This document shows positions 1 through 7,259 of a stretch of DNA of 64,000 nucleotides, in pieces. The notes beneath the pieces are model-generated. The model did not search any database. It saw nothing but the letters and a program-made list of their open reading frames with translations, and had not been told where the DNA came from. Within the stretch, counting starts at the first letter, position 1. The number at the start of each line of letters is the position of its first letter. The DNA is from Corynebacterium sp. NML130628 (GTDB lineage Bacteria; Actinomycetota; Actinomycetes; Mycobacteriales; Mycobacteriaceae), in contig NZ_MLAL01000023.1 of NCBI RefSeq assembly GCF_001875665.1, positions 1 to 64,000 of the forward strand, in the 5' to 3' direction. Position numbers and translations under genes: made by a program.

Positions 1-245
1 AATGGCGCATCCGCCAAGACATCGTCGGAACCAACGGCAAAGTCACCATCCGCTACGCCGGAAGGCTCTACCACTTAGGAATTGGACGCGCCTACGGCGG
101 CAAACACATCCTGATGGTCATCACCGATAACCACGTCACCACATCGCTAAAAGAGACCGGCGAAATCATCACCGAGCACTACATCGACACGTCTCGCAAT
201 TACCAAAAACCATACTGGCGAAAAGGCCAACCCCCACTGGCCTAA
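1..245 (+). CDS. IS481-type transposase, C-terminal fragment
   Basis: An open frame (first full codon at base 3) runs into the window and stops with TAA at 243-245, giving about 80 residues. It contains WRIRQDIVGTNGKVTIRYAG and YHLGIGRAYGGK, the basic C-terminal tail typical of IS481/IS3-like integrase-fold transposases downstream of the DDE core. The catalytic residues would lie upstream of the window, so activity cannot be judged. The frame is intact to its stop, and a terminator follows directly. Family assignment rests on the tail alone and is moderate. Confidence 0.6.
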   Translation, partial: WRIRQDIVGTNGKVTIRYAGRLYHLGIGRAYGGKHILMVITDNHVTTSLKETGEIITEHYIDTSRNYQKPYWRKGQPPLA

Positions 246-250
246 AAACA

Positions 251-291
251 AAACCGGTGCCTCGGAAAAATAAAAACCAAGGCACCGGTTT
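251..291 (+). terminator. Hairpin terminator after the transposase
   Basis: AAACCGGTGCCTCGG at 251-265 pairs with CCAAGGCACCGGTTT at 277-291 around an A-rich loop. It lies 5 bases after the transposase stop, inside the element, and would end transposase transcription before the tRNA genes. Confidence 0.6.
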
Positions 292-339
292 GTCCACCAT
301 GTCGCGACTGAGTTGTCAACTATGTCGCGACTGAGGACA

Positions 340-415
340 TGGTGCGCCCGGAGGGATTCGAACCCCCAACCTTCTGATCCGTAGTCAGATGCTCTATCCG
401 TTGAGCCACGGGCGC
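340..415 (-). tRNA. tRNA-Arg (anticodon ACG)
   Basis: On the minus strand the gene starts GCGCCCG at 415 and closes with the complementary CGGGCGC, discriminator A and an encoded CCA at 340-342. The anticodon loop CTACGGA gives ACG, the main CGN arginine decoder. D-arm and T-loop (GGTTCGAATCC-type) are intact. An insertion sequence ends at the base next to the CCA. Confidence 0.95.
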
Positions 416-416
416 G

Positions 417-508
417 TGGCGGAGACGACAGGATTTGAACCTGCGGCCCTCCGCAAAGAGGGCAACTCCTTAGCAGGGAGCCCCATTCGGCCACTCTGGC
501 ACGTCTCC
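417..508 (-). tRNA. tRNA-Ser (anticodon GCT)
   Basis: The minus strand reads GGAGACG from 508 and returns with CGTCTCC, discriminator G and an encoded CCA at 417-419. The loop CTGCTAA gives anticodon GCT, reading AGC/AGU serine codons. A long variable arm, typical of class II tRNAs, is present. It lies one base from tRNA-Arg, so the two are probably co-transcribed. Confidence 0.95.
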
Positions 509-552
509 AGACCTTCGCCTATAGTACACACTCCTCGAACGGGGAACAAAAC

Positions 553-584
553 GAAGGCCCCTCACCAACCAGTAAGGGGCCTTC
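553..584 (-). terminator. Rho-independent terminator downstream of tRNA-Ser(TGA)
   Basis: GAAGGCCCCT pairs with AGGGGCCTTC across 553-584, followed on the minus strand by a T-rich run (GTTTTGTT). It separates tRNA-Ser(TGA) from the downstream tRNA-Ser(GCT)/tRNA-Arg pair, so the latter need their own promoter around 509-550. Confidence 0.75.
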
Positions 585-589
585 ACTTG

Positions 590-674
590 CGGAGACGAGG
601 GGATTTGAACCCCTGGAGGTGTGACCCTCGCTGGTTTTCAAGACCAGTGCATTCGGCCGCTCTGCCACGTCTCC
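590..674 (-). tRNA. tRNA-Ser (anticodon TGA)
   Basis: The minus strand begins GGAGACG at 674 and closes CGTCTCC with discriminator G at 590. The loop CTTGAAA gives anticodon TGA, reading UCN serine codons. A long variable arm is present. CCA is not encoded (CAA follows), unlike the two neighbouring tRNA genes. Confidence 0.95.
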
Positions 675-736
675 AATGTTGCGTGATTCTACCGCACCCT
701 CTTGCTGAACGCGAAAATTCAGTACGCTGGCCCGGT

Positions 737-1726
737 ATGAGCACACAGGACACGAAAACTATGCAGGCCATTGTCCAGACCGACACCTCGGACCCGCGAG
801 CCCTCGAACTCGCAACCGTTCCCCTCCCGGAGCTTCAAGAGGGTGAGGTGCTGGTGAAGGTACGCGCCGCGGGTGTGAATCGTGGGGATCTGATGCAGGC
901 GAAGGGGATGTATCCGCCGCCGAAGGGTGAGTCGGAAATTATGGGGTTGGAGTGCGCGGGCACTATCGCTGACTCGGGCACGACGGGCCGCCAGCCGGGC
1001 GAAGAGGTGGGCTGCCTGCTGGCGGGCGGTGGCTACGCCGAGTACGTGGCGGTGCCGGAGGGCCAGCTTACGCCGAAGCCGTCCAACCTCACCCTGACAG
1101 CAACCGCCGGCGTTGTGGAGGCGGCCGCCACGGTGTGGTCGAACCTTGGGATGGTCGCCGGCCTACAGCCCGGGGACAAGGTGCTCATCCAGGGCGGCGC
1201 GGGCGGCATCGGCTCCTTCGCGATCCAGCTGTGCAAAGCCATGGGCTGCGAGGTCGCCGTGACCGCTGGTAGTGCCGAGAAGCTTGAGTACTGCGGGGAA
1301 CTCGGCGCTGACAGGCTCATCAATTACAAGGAGCAGCGCTTCGAGGAGGAGCTCGCTGGCTGGGCGGACATCATCCTGGACGTCATGGGAGGCTCCTACT
1401 TGGAGGCCAACATCAAGGCACTGGCGGTGGATGGCAGGCTCGTCGTCATTGGGCTGCAGGGTGGACCGAAGGGCACGCTCAGCCTGGGCCGCATGCTCAC
1501 GCGCCGCCAGTCAGTCCACGCGACCACGCTGCGCGCCCGCCCTCGCCCCATGAAAGCTGCGATCGTGGCAAGCACGGTGGAGCACGTGTGGCCACTCATT
1601 GAGGCAGGCCACATCAAGGCAAACATCTCCCGGACCTTCCCCCTTATCGACGCCCCCTCCGCCCACTTACACCTCGACTCCGGCGAGCACACCGGCAAGG
1701 TTGTCCTGGAGGTCGAAACCGCTTAG
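737..1726 (+). CDS. NAD(P)H quinone oxidoreductase, zinc-independent MDR family
   Basis: A 329-residue cytoplasmic oxidoreductase of the medium-chain dehydrogenase/reductase superfamily, most like the PIG3/quinone oxidoreductase branch. The N-terminal GroES-like half contains GVNRGDLMQAKGMYPPP. The Rossmann half carries QGGAGGIGSFAIQLCKAMG, the NADPH-binding loop. The cysteine cluster of zinc alcohol dehydrogenases is not seen. The start at 737 (MSTQDTK) is preferred; 761 is a possible alternative, and no clear ribosome site marks either. It ends 4 bases inside the convergent PLP-fold gene. Mycobacteria have a similar oxidoreductase/aminotransferase pair next to the galactan exporter (Rv3777-Rv3778c). 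Confidence 0.85.
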   Translation: MSTQDTKTMQAIVQTDTSDPRALELATVPLPELQEGEVLVKVRAAGVNRGDLMQAKGMYPPPKGESEIMGLECAGTIADSGTTGRQPGEEVGCLLAGGGYAEYVAVPEGQLTPKPSNLTLTATAGVVEAAATVWSNLGMVAGLQPGDKVLIQGGAGGIGSFAIQLCKAMGCEVAVTAGSAEKLEYCGELGADRLINYKEQRFEEELAGWADIILDVMGGSYLEANIKALAVDGRLVVIGLQGGPKGTLSLGRMLTRRQSVHATTLRARPRPMKAAIVASTVEHVWPLIEAGHIKANISRTFPLIDAPSAHLHLDSGEHTGKVVLEVETA

Positions 1727-2952
1727 GCCAGGGAGGCCACGGTGCGGATCAGCTGCTCGATGTCCACTTCCGTATTGAAGGGACCGAGGCCGACGGCGAC
1801 CGCGCCGCCCATCTCGGCCACGCCCATGTCCTGGAGGAGCGGGGTGGTCGGGGCGAGCGTCGATACGATGCCGTTGGCGAACAGCCGCTGGTGCACCGTT
1901 TCCGCAGGCACGCCATGTACCCCAAAGACCAGGCGCGGAGTGCGCTCCATGTGTGCGCCCTCGGCGGCCTCGCCGGACACACCCACGATGTGCACCGACG
2001 GCAGGGTGCCCAGGAAGGTGTGCAGGTCGTCGCGAAGCCCGCGCATGTAGCGCTGCGTCAGCCCCATCGAGAACTCCAGCCGGTTGCGGCGCGTCTTGCG
2101 GCGCCCCGGCTCCTCCACCAGGCGCGCATAATGGTCGACGATGGCGGACACCCCGCCGGCCAGGCCCGTCGACACCTCAAGGCGCAACGCCGACATATCC
2201 AGCCTGCCGAACATCGCCTCATCCCGGAACACCAGCGCCGCCACCTGCGGGCCACCCAGCTCCGCGACATCAATGCCCAAAATATCCGCACCGAAACTGT
2301 CGAAATCCATCAGGTGATACGGCGCGTACGCCGAGACGTCCGCAAGCACCCACGCCCGGGAACGCTCCCGCACCGTGTCCGCAATATCGGCAACGCCCAC
2401 CACCGTGCCCAGCACCTCGTGCGCCGCCGGCACCGCCACCAGACGCGTCGAGCCGTCCACCAACTCGCCGAACTGCCAAGCAGGCACATCGCCAGTTGCC
2501 AAATCGGTCTGCGCCCAACGCAACTGCGCATCCCCCGCACAACGCGCCAACGCGTCCGTCAACACCGGGCGGTCAGCATTGCACACCACCACCGACGAAC
2601 GATGCCGGAACAGCGGACGCATCGCCAACACCAACGCCGAATACAGCACCGGCAACGACGGCCCCAACACCACACGCTCAGGCGACACATTGCACAGGTC
2701 GGCGATGGCGGAGCGGGCGTCGAAAAGAAAACTTTGCCCCTCGGGCACACCGACAGCCGGGCGAGCATGCGAACCGACCCGCGGCTCCGGGCGCGCCACC
2801 GCCGTCGACATACGGAACGAACGCGCAACCGCCGCCGACACCCGCTCCGGGATCTGCGGACAATCATGCGCATTCATGTACGTCCAGCCGTCAGAAAGAG
2901 AGGTGTACAGCCCACGCACACTAGCAACGTCATACGACTGCAACGACACCAT
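1723..2952 (-). CDS. Class V aminotransferase-fold (cysteine desulfurase-like) protein lacking the catalytic lysine
   Basis: A 409-residue protein with the class V aminotransferase fold: an N-terminal arm with FRMSTAVARPEPRVG, a central large domain with LADVSAYAPYHLMDFDS, and a C-terminal small domain ending TEVDIEQLIRTVASLA. In this family the PLP lysine sits in a segment like SAYKWFGP; here the aligned segment is DVAELGGP, with Glu (codon 2260-2262) where Lys is expected. The start at 2952 has GGAGGAGG just upstream. It converges with the oxidoreductase and diverges from the ABC permease. The family is clear. Catalysis is doubtful, so it may be a binding or structural protein. Confidence 0.8.
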   Translation of the reverse strand: MVSLQSYDVASVRGLYTSLSDGWTYMNAHDCPQIPERVSAAVARSFRMSTAVARPEPRVGSHARPAVGVPEGQSFLFDARSAIADLCNVSPERVVLGPSLPVLYSALVLAMRPLFRHRSSVVVCNADRPVLTDALARCAGDAQLRWAQTDLATGDVPAWQFGELVDGSTRLVAVPAAHEVLGTVVGVADIADTVRERSRAWVLADVSAYAPYHLMDFDSFGADILGIDVAELGGPQVAALVFRDEAMFGRLDMSALRLEVSTGLAGGVSAIVDHYARLVEEPGRRKTRRNRLEFSMGLTQRYMRGLRDDLHTFLGTLPSVHIVGVSGEAAEGAHMERTPRLVFGVHGVPAETVHQRLFANGIVSTLAPTTPLLQDMGVAEMGGAVAVGLGPFNTEVDIEQLIRTVASLA

Positions 2953-3068
2953 GACCTCCTCCAGGCAACACTTCCAATCATTATGCACTCCCAAACACCG
3001 CAGCGCACGCTACCCGCAGCATGCTGCCAAAACACCGCCAACCGCCCGTGCAAGCTAGGGTATGAACC

Positions 3069-3959
3069 GTGCACAATACAAACCAGCTCCGAAACGACGT
3101 CGCCAGGATGACCTCCGAGCCACACCACGACGACGCTCCGAAATCACAGTCGAAAACACTGAAGCTGGCATTCCGCGACCTCATCCGCGGATGGGGCCAG
3201 CACGAACTCTGGCTCCAACTAGGCTGGCAGGACATCAAACAGCGCTACCGACGCTCCACCCTCGGACCGCTCTGGATCACCATCGCCACCGGCGTGATGG
3301 CGCTCGCCCTCGGCCTCCTCTACTCCATGCTGTTCCAAATCAGCGTGCGCGAATTCCTCCCGCACGTCACCGTCGGCTTCATCATCTGGGGATTCATCTC
3401 CGGCTGCATCAAAGACGGCGCGGAAGTCTTCATCGAAAACGAAGGCCTCATCAAACAGCTGCCGTCGGCTCTGTCTGTCCACGTGTACCGGCTCGTATGG
3501 CGCCAACTCCTCTTCCTGGCGCACAACCTGGTCATCTGGGTCATCCTGGTCCTCGCGTTCCGCATCGACCTCGGCTGGCAAGTCCTCCTCGCCATCCCGG
3601 CGATGGCGCTCCTCGTGGTCAACGGCGTGTGGGTGACCATGCTCTTCGGCATCATCGCCACCCGGTTCAGGGACGTCGCCCCACTCCTGGAAGCGCTTGT
3701 GCAACTGCTGTTCTACGTCACCCCGATCGTCTGGACCACCCACACGCTCAAAGTGCAAGGCGGCGACGTCGCTAAACGAGCCATGCTCGCCGAAATCAAC
3801 CCCCTCTACCACTACCTCGAGATCGTGCGAGCCCCCATGATTGGCCAGGAACTCGCCGGCTACCACTGGATCGTCGTCGGCGTCTGCACCATCATCGGCC
3901 TGCTGCTCGCACTGCTCGCCATGCGCCAAATGCGCTTCCGCGTGCCGTACTGGGTCTAA
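3069..3959 (+). CDS. Wzm-like ABC-2 permease, predicted galactan precursor exporter
   Basis: The membrane subunit of a two-component polysaccharide ABC transporter, expected to move lipid-linked galactan across the plasma membrane during arabinogalactan synthesis (mycobacterial counterpart Rv3783/RfbD). The sequence has the ABC-2 pattern: a cytoplasmic N-terminus with LQLGWQDIKQRYRRSTLGP, then about six hydrophobic segments, including LWITIATGVMALALGLLYSM and HWIVVGVCTIIGLLLALLAM. The start is ambiguous: GTG at 3069 follows TAGGG at good spacing, while ATG at 3108 (MTSEPHHDD) gives a more typical 283 residues. The ATPase gene begins 16 bases downstream, so they form one operon. Confidence 0.85.
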   Translation: MHNTNQLRNDVARMTSEPHHDDAPKSQSKTLKLAFRDLIRGWGQHELWLQLGWQDIKQRYRRSTLGPLWITIATGVMALALGLLYSMLFQISVREFLPHVTVGFIIWGFISGCIKDGAEVFIENEGLIKQLPSALSVHVYRLVWRQLLFLAHNLVIWVILVLAFRIDLGWQVLLAIPAMALLVVNGVWVTMLFGIIATRFRDVAPLLEALVQLLFYVTPIVWTTHTLKVQGGDVAKRAMLAEINPLYHYLEIVRAPMIGQELAGYHWIVVGVCTIIGLLLALLAMRQMRFRVPYWV

Positions 3960-3975
3960 GGAGAAGAAGTCACAC

Positions 3976-4764
3976 ATGGTTTCCATCGATACTTACAACG
4001 CCTGCGTCGACTTCCCAATTTTCGACGCCAAGTCCCGCTCACTCAAAAAGGCAGTCATGTCCTCCGCCGGAGGCAAGATCGGCAAGAACGCCTCCAACAC
4101 CGTGGTCGTCGAAGCACTCAAAGACATCAACCTACATTTGCGCGAAGGCGACCGCGTGGGCCTGGTCGGCCACAACGGCGCCGGCAAATCGACGTTGCTC
4201 CGTTTGCTCTCCGGCATCTACGAACCAACCCGCGGCGTCGCCGACGTCCGCGGCCGCGTCGCCCCCGTCTTCGACCTCGGCGTCGGCATGGACCCCGAAA
4301 TCTCCGGCTACGAAAACATCATCATCCGCGGCCTCTTCCTCGGCCAGACCCGCAAACAGATGAAAGCCAAAATGGACGAAATCGCCGAATTCTCCGAACT
4401 CGGTGACTACCTCTCCATGCCACTACGCACTTACTCCACCGGCATGCGCGTGAGGCTAGCGTTGGGCGTGGTCACCTCCATCGAACCCGAAATCCTGCTC
4501 CTCGACGAAGGCATCGGCGCCGTCGACTCCGCCTTCATGGCAAAAGCCCGCGTCCGACTCGCCGAACTCGTCGAACGCTCCGGCATCCTCGTCTTCGCCT
4601 CCCACTCCAACGACTTCCTGGCACAGCTCTGCAACACCGCCCTGTGGGTGGATAAGGGCGAAATCAGGAAGGCCGGCCTGGTCTCCGAGGTCGTCGGCGC
4701 CTACGAAGGCCCCGAAGCCGGCCAATACGTCGAAGACCTGGTCACGCGGTTCCAGACGGAGTAG
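3976..4764 (+). CDS. Wzt-like ABC ATPase, predicted galactan precursor exporter
   Basis: A 262-residue ATP-binding subunit partnering the upstream permease (mycobacterial counterpart Rv3781). Walker A is GHNGAGKST at about residues 65-73. The signature region is RTYSTGMRVRLALG, and Walker B is EILLLDEGIGAVD. The N-terminus, VSIDTYNACVDFPIFDAKSR, is the extension typical of Wzt/TagH-type ATPases. No C-terminal glycan-recognition domain is present, which fits export of a uniform galactan. The start at 3976 has AAGGAGAAG at good spacing. A 400-base repeat-containing gap follows before glfT1. Confidence 0.9.
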   Translation: MVSIDTYNACVDFPIFDAKSRSLKKAVMSSAGGKIGKNASNTVVVEALKDINLHLREGDRVGLVGHNGAGKSTLLRLLSGIYEPTRGVADVRGRVAPVFDLGVGMDPEISGYENIIIRGLFLGQTRKQMKAKMDEIAEFSELGDYLSMPLRTYSTGMRVRLALGVVTSIEPEILLLDEGIGAVDSAFMAKARVRLAELVERSGILVFASHSNDFLAQLCNTALWVDKGEIRKAGLVSEVVGAYEGPEAGQYVEDLVTRFQTE

Positions 4765-4901
4765 GCCGGCGGGCGGCGGGTTCTGCGGCGGCCTCCGCCC
4801 TCCTCCCCTCCTCGTCCACCCGGAACGGGCCAGAAACCCCAAAAAGTTCCCCACTGCACAACAAGGCGCTGTCTTTTGCCTGTGAAGGCGGGCGGGTTAG
4901 A

Positions 4902-4976
4902 CACCAAATTCCTTTGTGCCGGGGTTGCGACCTGGGCAAACGCGGGGTTGTTTTCCCTAAAACAAGGAATTTGGTG
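4902..4976 (+). repeat. Palindromic intergenic repeat, unit A1 (75 bp)
   Basis: Begins CACCAAATTCC and ends GGAATTTGGTG, with the internal core GCGACCTGGGC. The ends pair, so the unit can form a hairpin. It is the first of two direct-orientation units in the wzt-glfT1 gap. Confidence 0.75.
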
Positions 4977-4995
4977 CAGCCCCTGGATTAGCACG

Positions 4996-5069
4996 CACCA
5001 AATTCCGGCCCGGGCCTCTGGCGACCTGGGCTTTTGCAACCCACCCTGCTGAAAACAAGGAATTTGGTG
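4996..5069 (+). repeat. Palindromic intergenic repeat, unit A2 (74 bp)
   Basis: Same ends as unit A1 (CACCAAATTCC / GGAATTTGGTG), with core GCGACCTGGGCTTTTGCAAC. The reverse complement of unit B2 at 40220-40293 shares GACCTGGGCTTTTGCAA, so these are copies of one element far apart in the window. Confidence 0.8.
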
Positions 5070-5164
5070 CAGCACCCTGGGCGTGGGAACTTTTTCACGC
5101 CACCAACCACACCAAAACCCCGCGAACCACCACCCCGCCCTGCCGATGGTGCACAATATGAGGC

Positions 5165-6082
5165 ATGACTGGAACTGGAACGGCACACCTGGCAAGTAGT
5201 GGTTCGACGGCGGCGGTGATCGTGACGCATAGGCGTGTCGAGATGCTGCGGCATTCCTTGGAGCAGGTGGTGAACCAGACGCACCCGGTGCAGTGGGTGA
5301 TCGTGGTGGATAACGGCGCTGAGCAGGCTGTTCGTGAACTACTAGAGGAGTTGGCTGGGGATCGGGCGGTGTATTTGCCGTCGAAGACGAATCTGGGCGG
5401 AGCTGGCGGGTTCGCGTATGGCTTCTTGACGGCGCTTGCGTTGGGGGCGGACGCGATTTGGTGCGCGGACGATGATGGTCGTCCGGCGGATCACGGTGTG
5501 TTGGAGGAGCTGTATCGGGTGGCTGAGCAGCACCGGCTGCATGAGGTGAGCCCGGTGGTGGCGAATATTGGAGACCCGGCGAGGTTGGCGTTTCCGTTGC
5601 GGCAGGGCTTGGAGTGGAAGCGGACGACGGCTGAGTTGGAGGGGGATTTCTTGCCGGATTATGCGTCCTTGTTTAATGGGGCGTTGATTTCGGCGGAGGC
5701 GATGGAGCGGATTGGTGTGCCGGATTATCGCCTGTTTATTCGGGGTGATGAGGTGGAGTATCACCGGCGTTTGTCGCAGTCGGGGCTGCGGTATGGCACC
5801 GCGTTGACGACGAAGTATTTGCACCCGGACGGGTCGGGCGAGTTCCACCCGATTATGGGTGGTCGGGCGCATGCGCAGTGGCCGGATAATGAATCGAAGC
5901 GGTATTTCACATACCGGAATCGCGGGTACATCATTAATCAGCAGGGGATGCGGAAGATGAAGCTGCAGGAGGTGGTGCGCTTCGGGTGGTTCTTCTTGGT
6001 GGAGCGGAAGGATCCGAAGGGCTTCCTGCAGTGGTTGCGTTTGCTGAGGATGGGGGCGCGGGAGGACTTTAGGCGTCCTTGA
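5165..6082 (+). CDS. glfT1: Galactofuranosyltransferase GlfT1
   Basis: A family 2 glycosyltransferase of 305 residues that adds the first galactofuranose residues to the decaprenyl-linked rhamnosyl-GlcNAc primer of arabinogalactan, on the cytoplasmic membrane face. The N-terminal nucleotide-binding strand AAVIVTHRRVEML and the acidic metal/sugar-nucleotide motif CADDDGRPAD (Asp102-104) are clear, followed by GDEVEYHRRL, where GlfT enzymes place the catalytic acidic residue. Length and context (galactan exporter upstream, dprE1 region downstream) match Rv3782. It overlaps the convergent GtrA gene by 14 bases. Confidence 0.9.
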   Translation: MTGTGTAHLASSGSTAAVIVTHRRVEMLRHSLEQVVNQTHPVQWVIVVDNGAEQAVRELLEELAGDRAVYLPSKTNLGGAGGFAYGFLTALALGADAIWCADDDGRPADHGVLEELYRVAEQHRLHEVSPVVANIGDPARLAFPLRQGLEWKRTTAELEGDFLPDYASLFNGALISAEAMERIGVPDYRLFIRGDEVEYHRRLSQSGLRYGTALTTKYLHPDGSGEFHPIMGGRAHAQWPDNESKRYFTYRNRGYIINQQGMRKMKLQEVVRFGWFFLVERKDPKGFLQWLRLLRMGAREDFRRP

Positions 6083-6470
6083 AGATGACTTTGCTTTGGA
6101 GGACGAAGTTGGTCACGGTGGCGACGCCTTGGGCGATGACGAAGCTGATGCCGTCTTTCCAGGGGTTGTGGAGTCCGAGTGCGATGAGTGGCGGTTCGGT
6201 CCATTTGTAGAGCAGGACTTGGACGGCGAAGGTGCAGGCGTAGAGCACGAAGACGGCGCCGGCTTTCTTGGCGCTGACTTCGGATTTGAAGGCGTAGCGC
6301 GAGTTGAGCACGTAGGCGGTGGCGGTGCCGAAGACCCAGCCGATCATTTTGGCGAGGTCGCGTTGGAGCTCGGCACCTTCGGTGAGGGTGTAGGTGATGC
6401 CGAAGTCGATGACGGCGCAGCCGATGCCGATGATGAGGAATGGCAGCACCTGCTGCTTCATTGCGCTCAC
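6069..6470 (-). CDS. GtrA-family membrane protein
   Basis: A four-helix GtrA-like protein (133 residues) of the kind linked to polyprenyl-phosphate sugar transfer or export; the mycobacterial counterpart beside dprE1 is Rv3789. Hydrophobic segments include LPFLIIGIGCAVIDFGITYT and GAVFVLYACTFAVQVLLY, and the family-typical AYVLNSRYAFKSE is present. GTG at 6470 is chosen because it overlaps the upstream stop as GTGA, implying translational coupling; ATG at 6461 is also possible. The exact role (flippase versus anchor for other arabinogalactan enzymes) is unsettled for the family. Confidence 0.85.
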   Translation of the reverse strand: MSAMKQQVLPFLIIGIGCAVIDFGITYTLTEGAELQRDLAKMIGWVFGTATAYVLNSRYAFKSEVSAKKAGAVFVLYACTFAVQVLLYKWTEPPLIALGLHNPWKDGISFVIAQGVATVTNFVLQSKVIFKDA

Positions 6471-6910
6471 AGTTGTTTCGCCCCGAGGTACGCGAGGGCT
6501 GCGACGGTGCCGATCGCCACGTTGGGCTTTGCGACGCCCCTCCGGCCCAGCCAGCCTGCCAGGTGCTTCTGCGCCTGCACCCCGGCGGCGAAAGCGCCGA
6601 CGGCAGCTACAGCGATGCCGCCGATGGTGAACCAGGTGGTGGCGATGGATTCGGCTTCGCCCTGTTCGGATTCGAGGACGGCTGTGAGGTCGTTGCGTGG
6701 GTCCTCGTCGAAGGCGTTGAAGGCGGCGATGGTGGCGAGGTTGGCGGCGCCGAGGAGGGTCCAGGCCAGCGCTTTGCGCTGGGTGAAGTCTGGTACGGAG
6801 GCTGTGGCGAGGATGTAGGCGGCTTGGATGCACTGGCCGCCGAAGGTGTCGTCGAGGGCGTTGTAGTCGATGGTGGGCTCGTCGACAAGTGATTGAATCG
6901 TGTCAGTCAT
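6467..6910 (-). CDS. Conserved membrane protein of unknown function
   Basis: 147 residues. The N-terminus is soluble (MTDTIQSLVDEPTIDYNALD), followed by helices with ALAWTLLGAANLATIAAFNA, TTWFTIGGIAVAAVGAFAAG and VAIGTVAALAYLG, i.e. about three or four membrane segments. The family is not recognised. It is coupled to the GtrA gene by a GTGA overlap and sits inside the arabinogalactan island, so a role in envelope assembly is an inference from position. The start at 6910 lies a few bases after TAGCAT, a possible -10 box, consistent with a leaderless transcript. It diverges from the 72-residue gene at 6942. Confidence 0.7.
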   Translation of the reverse strand: MTDTIQSLVDEPTIDYNALDDTFGGQCIQAAYILATASVPDFTQRKALAWTLLGAANLATIAAFNAFDEDPRNDLTAVLESEQGEAESIATTWFTIGGIAVAAVGAFAAGVQAQKHLAGWLGRRGVAKPNVAIGTVAALAYLGAKQL

Positions 6911-6941
6911 GGTGTCCAATGCTACTAGTAGGGTGAAAAGC

Positions 6942-7160
6942 ATGAGTAAGCACGAGGAGATTCATGAGGCGGCGCAGCGTGTTGAGGTGCCCCTGTCTGA
7001 TTACATGGTGAGGCTGTTCGCGGAGGAGCTGCCGTTTGTGGATTCGATGTCGCGTGGGCGCATCTATGAGCTGCTGCGGGAGCATAAGGCGGCGGGGAAG
7101 CCGGAAATTACCTCGCAGGAGGAGTTGCCTGCAGAAATCAGGGAGCTTATGGACCTTTAG
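6942..7160 (+). CDS. Small conserved acidic protein of unknown function
   Basis: 72 residues, highly charged and soluble: an N-terminal helical part, HEEIHEAAQRVEVPLSDYMV, then RGRIYELLREHKAAGKPEI and an acidic tail, EELPAEIRELMDL. There is no signal peptide or membrane segment and no recognised domain. The start at 6942 follows AGTAGGG at 8 bases. It lies just upstream of dprE1 in the same direction, about 100 bases away, so the two may be co-transcribed. It could be a small regulatory or adaptor protein; no function can be assigned. Confidence 0.6.
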   Translation: MSKHEEIHEAAQRVEVPLSDYMVRLFAEELPFVDSMSRGRIYELLREHKAAGKPEITSQEELPAEIRELMDL

Positions 7161-7259
7161 TATGATACTTTTATAGGTTTTTCGACTTACATCATTTAGA
7201 CTCGAACCAAATGTCTTCGCACCTCGGCGAAGCTACGACGACAAGAAGAAGCGAAAGAG

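Larger units (their letters stand above)
1..339 (+). mobile_element. Right-hand part of an IS481-type insertion sequence
   Basis: The window opens inside an insertion sequence: the end of a transposase, a hairpin terminator, then a right end that reads TGTCCTCAGTCGCGACAT on the opposite strand. The motif TCAGTCGCGACAT occurs twice in the last 45 bases. The end is placed at base 339 because the next base begins the encoded CCA of a tRNA-Arg gene. The family is assigned from the TGT terminus and the transposase tail. The left end lies outside the window. Confidence 0.6.
4841..5095. repeat. Outer inverted repeat enclosing two palindromic repeat units
   Basis: AAAAAGTTCCCCAC at 4841-4854 is matched inversely by GTGGGAACTTTTT at 5083-5095 (one base difference in length). 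Between them lie two copies of the 75-bp palindromic repeat. No gene is visible in the gap 4765-5164. The arrangement resembles a non-coding, possibly mobilisable cassette. A single arm of the same type, TTGGGAACTTTTT, recurs at 21313-21325. Confidence 0.55.

Noticed and set aside
389-736. In-frame upstream extension of the quinone oxidoreductase gene
   Set aside because: The extension would run through three tRNA genes on the other strand and lacks family similarity; the start at 737 is preferred.
1891-3111. 406-codon plus-strand frame opposite the PLP-fold protein
   Set aside because: Arg/His-rich reversed-codon product without domain features; the minus-strand gene has a strong ribosome site and family similarity.
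4902-5069. Palindromic repeats as simple rho-independent terminators
   Set aside because: The ends pair over long distances without a following T-run, units are duplicated in tandem, and the same sequence recurs far away in the opposite orientation.
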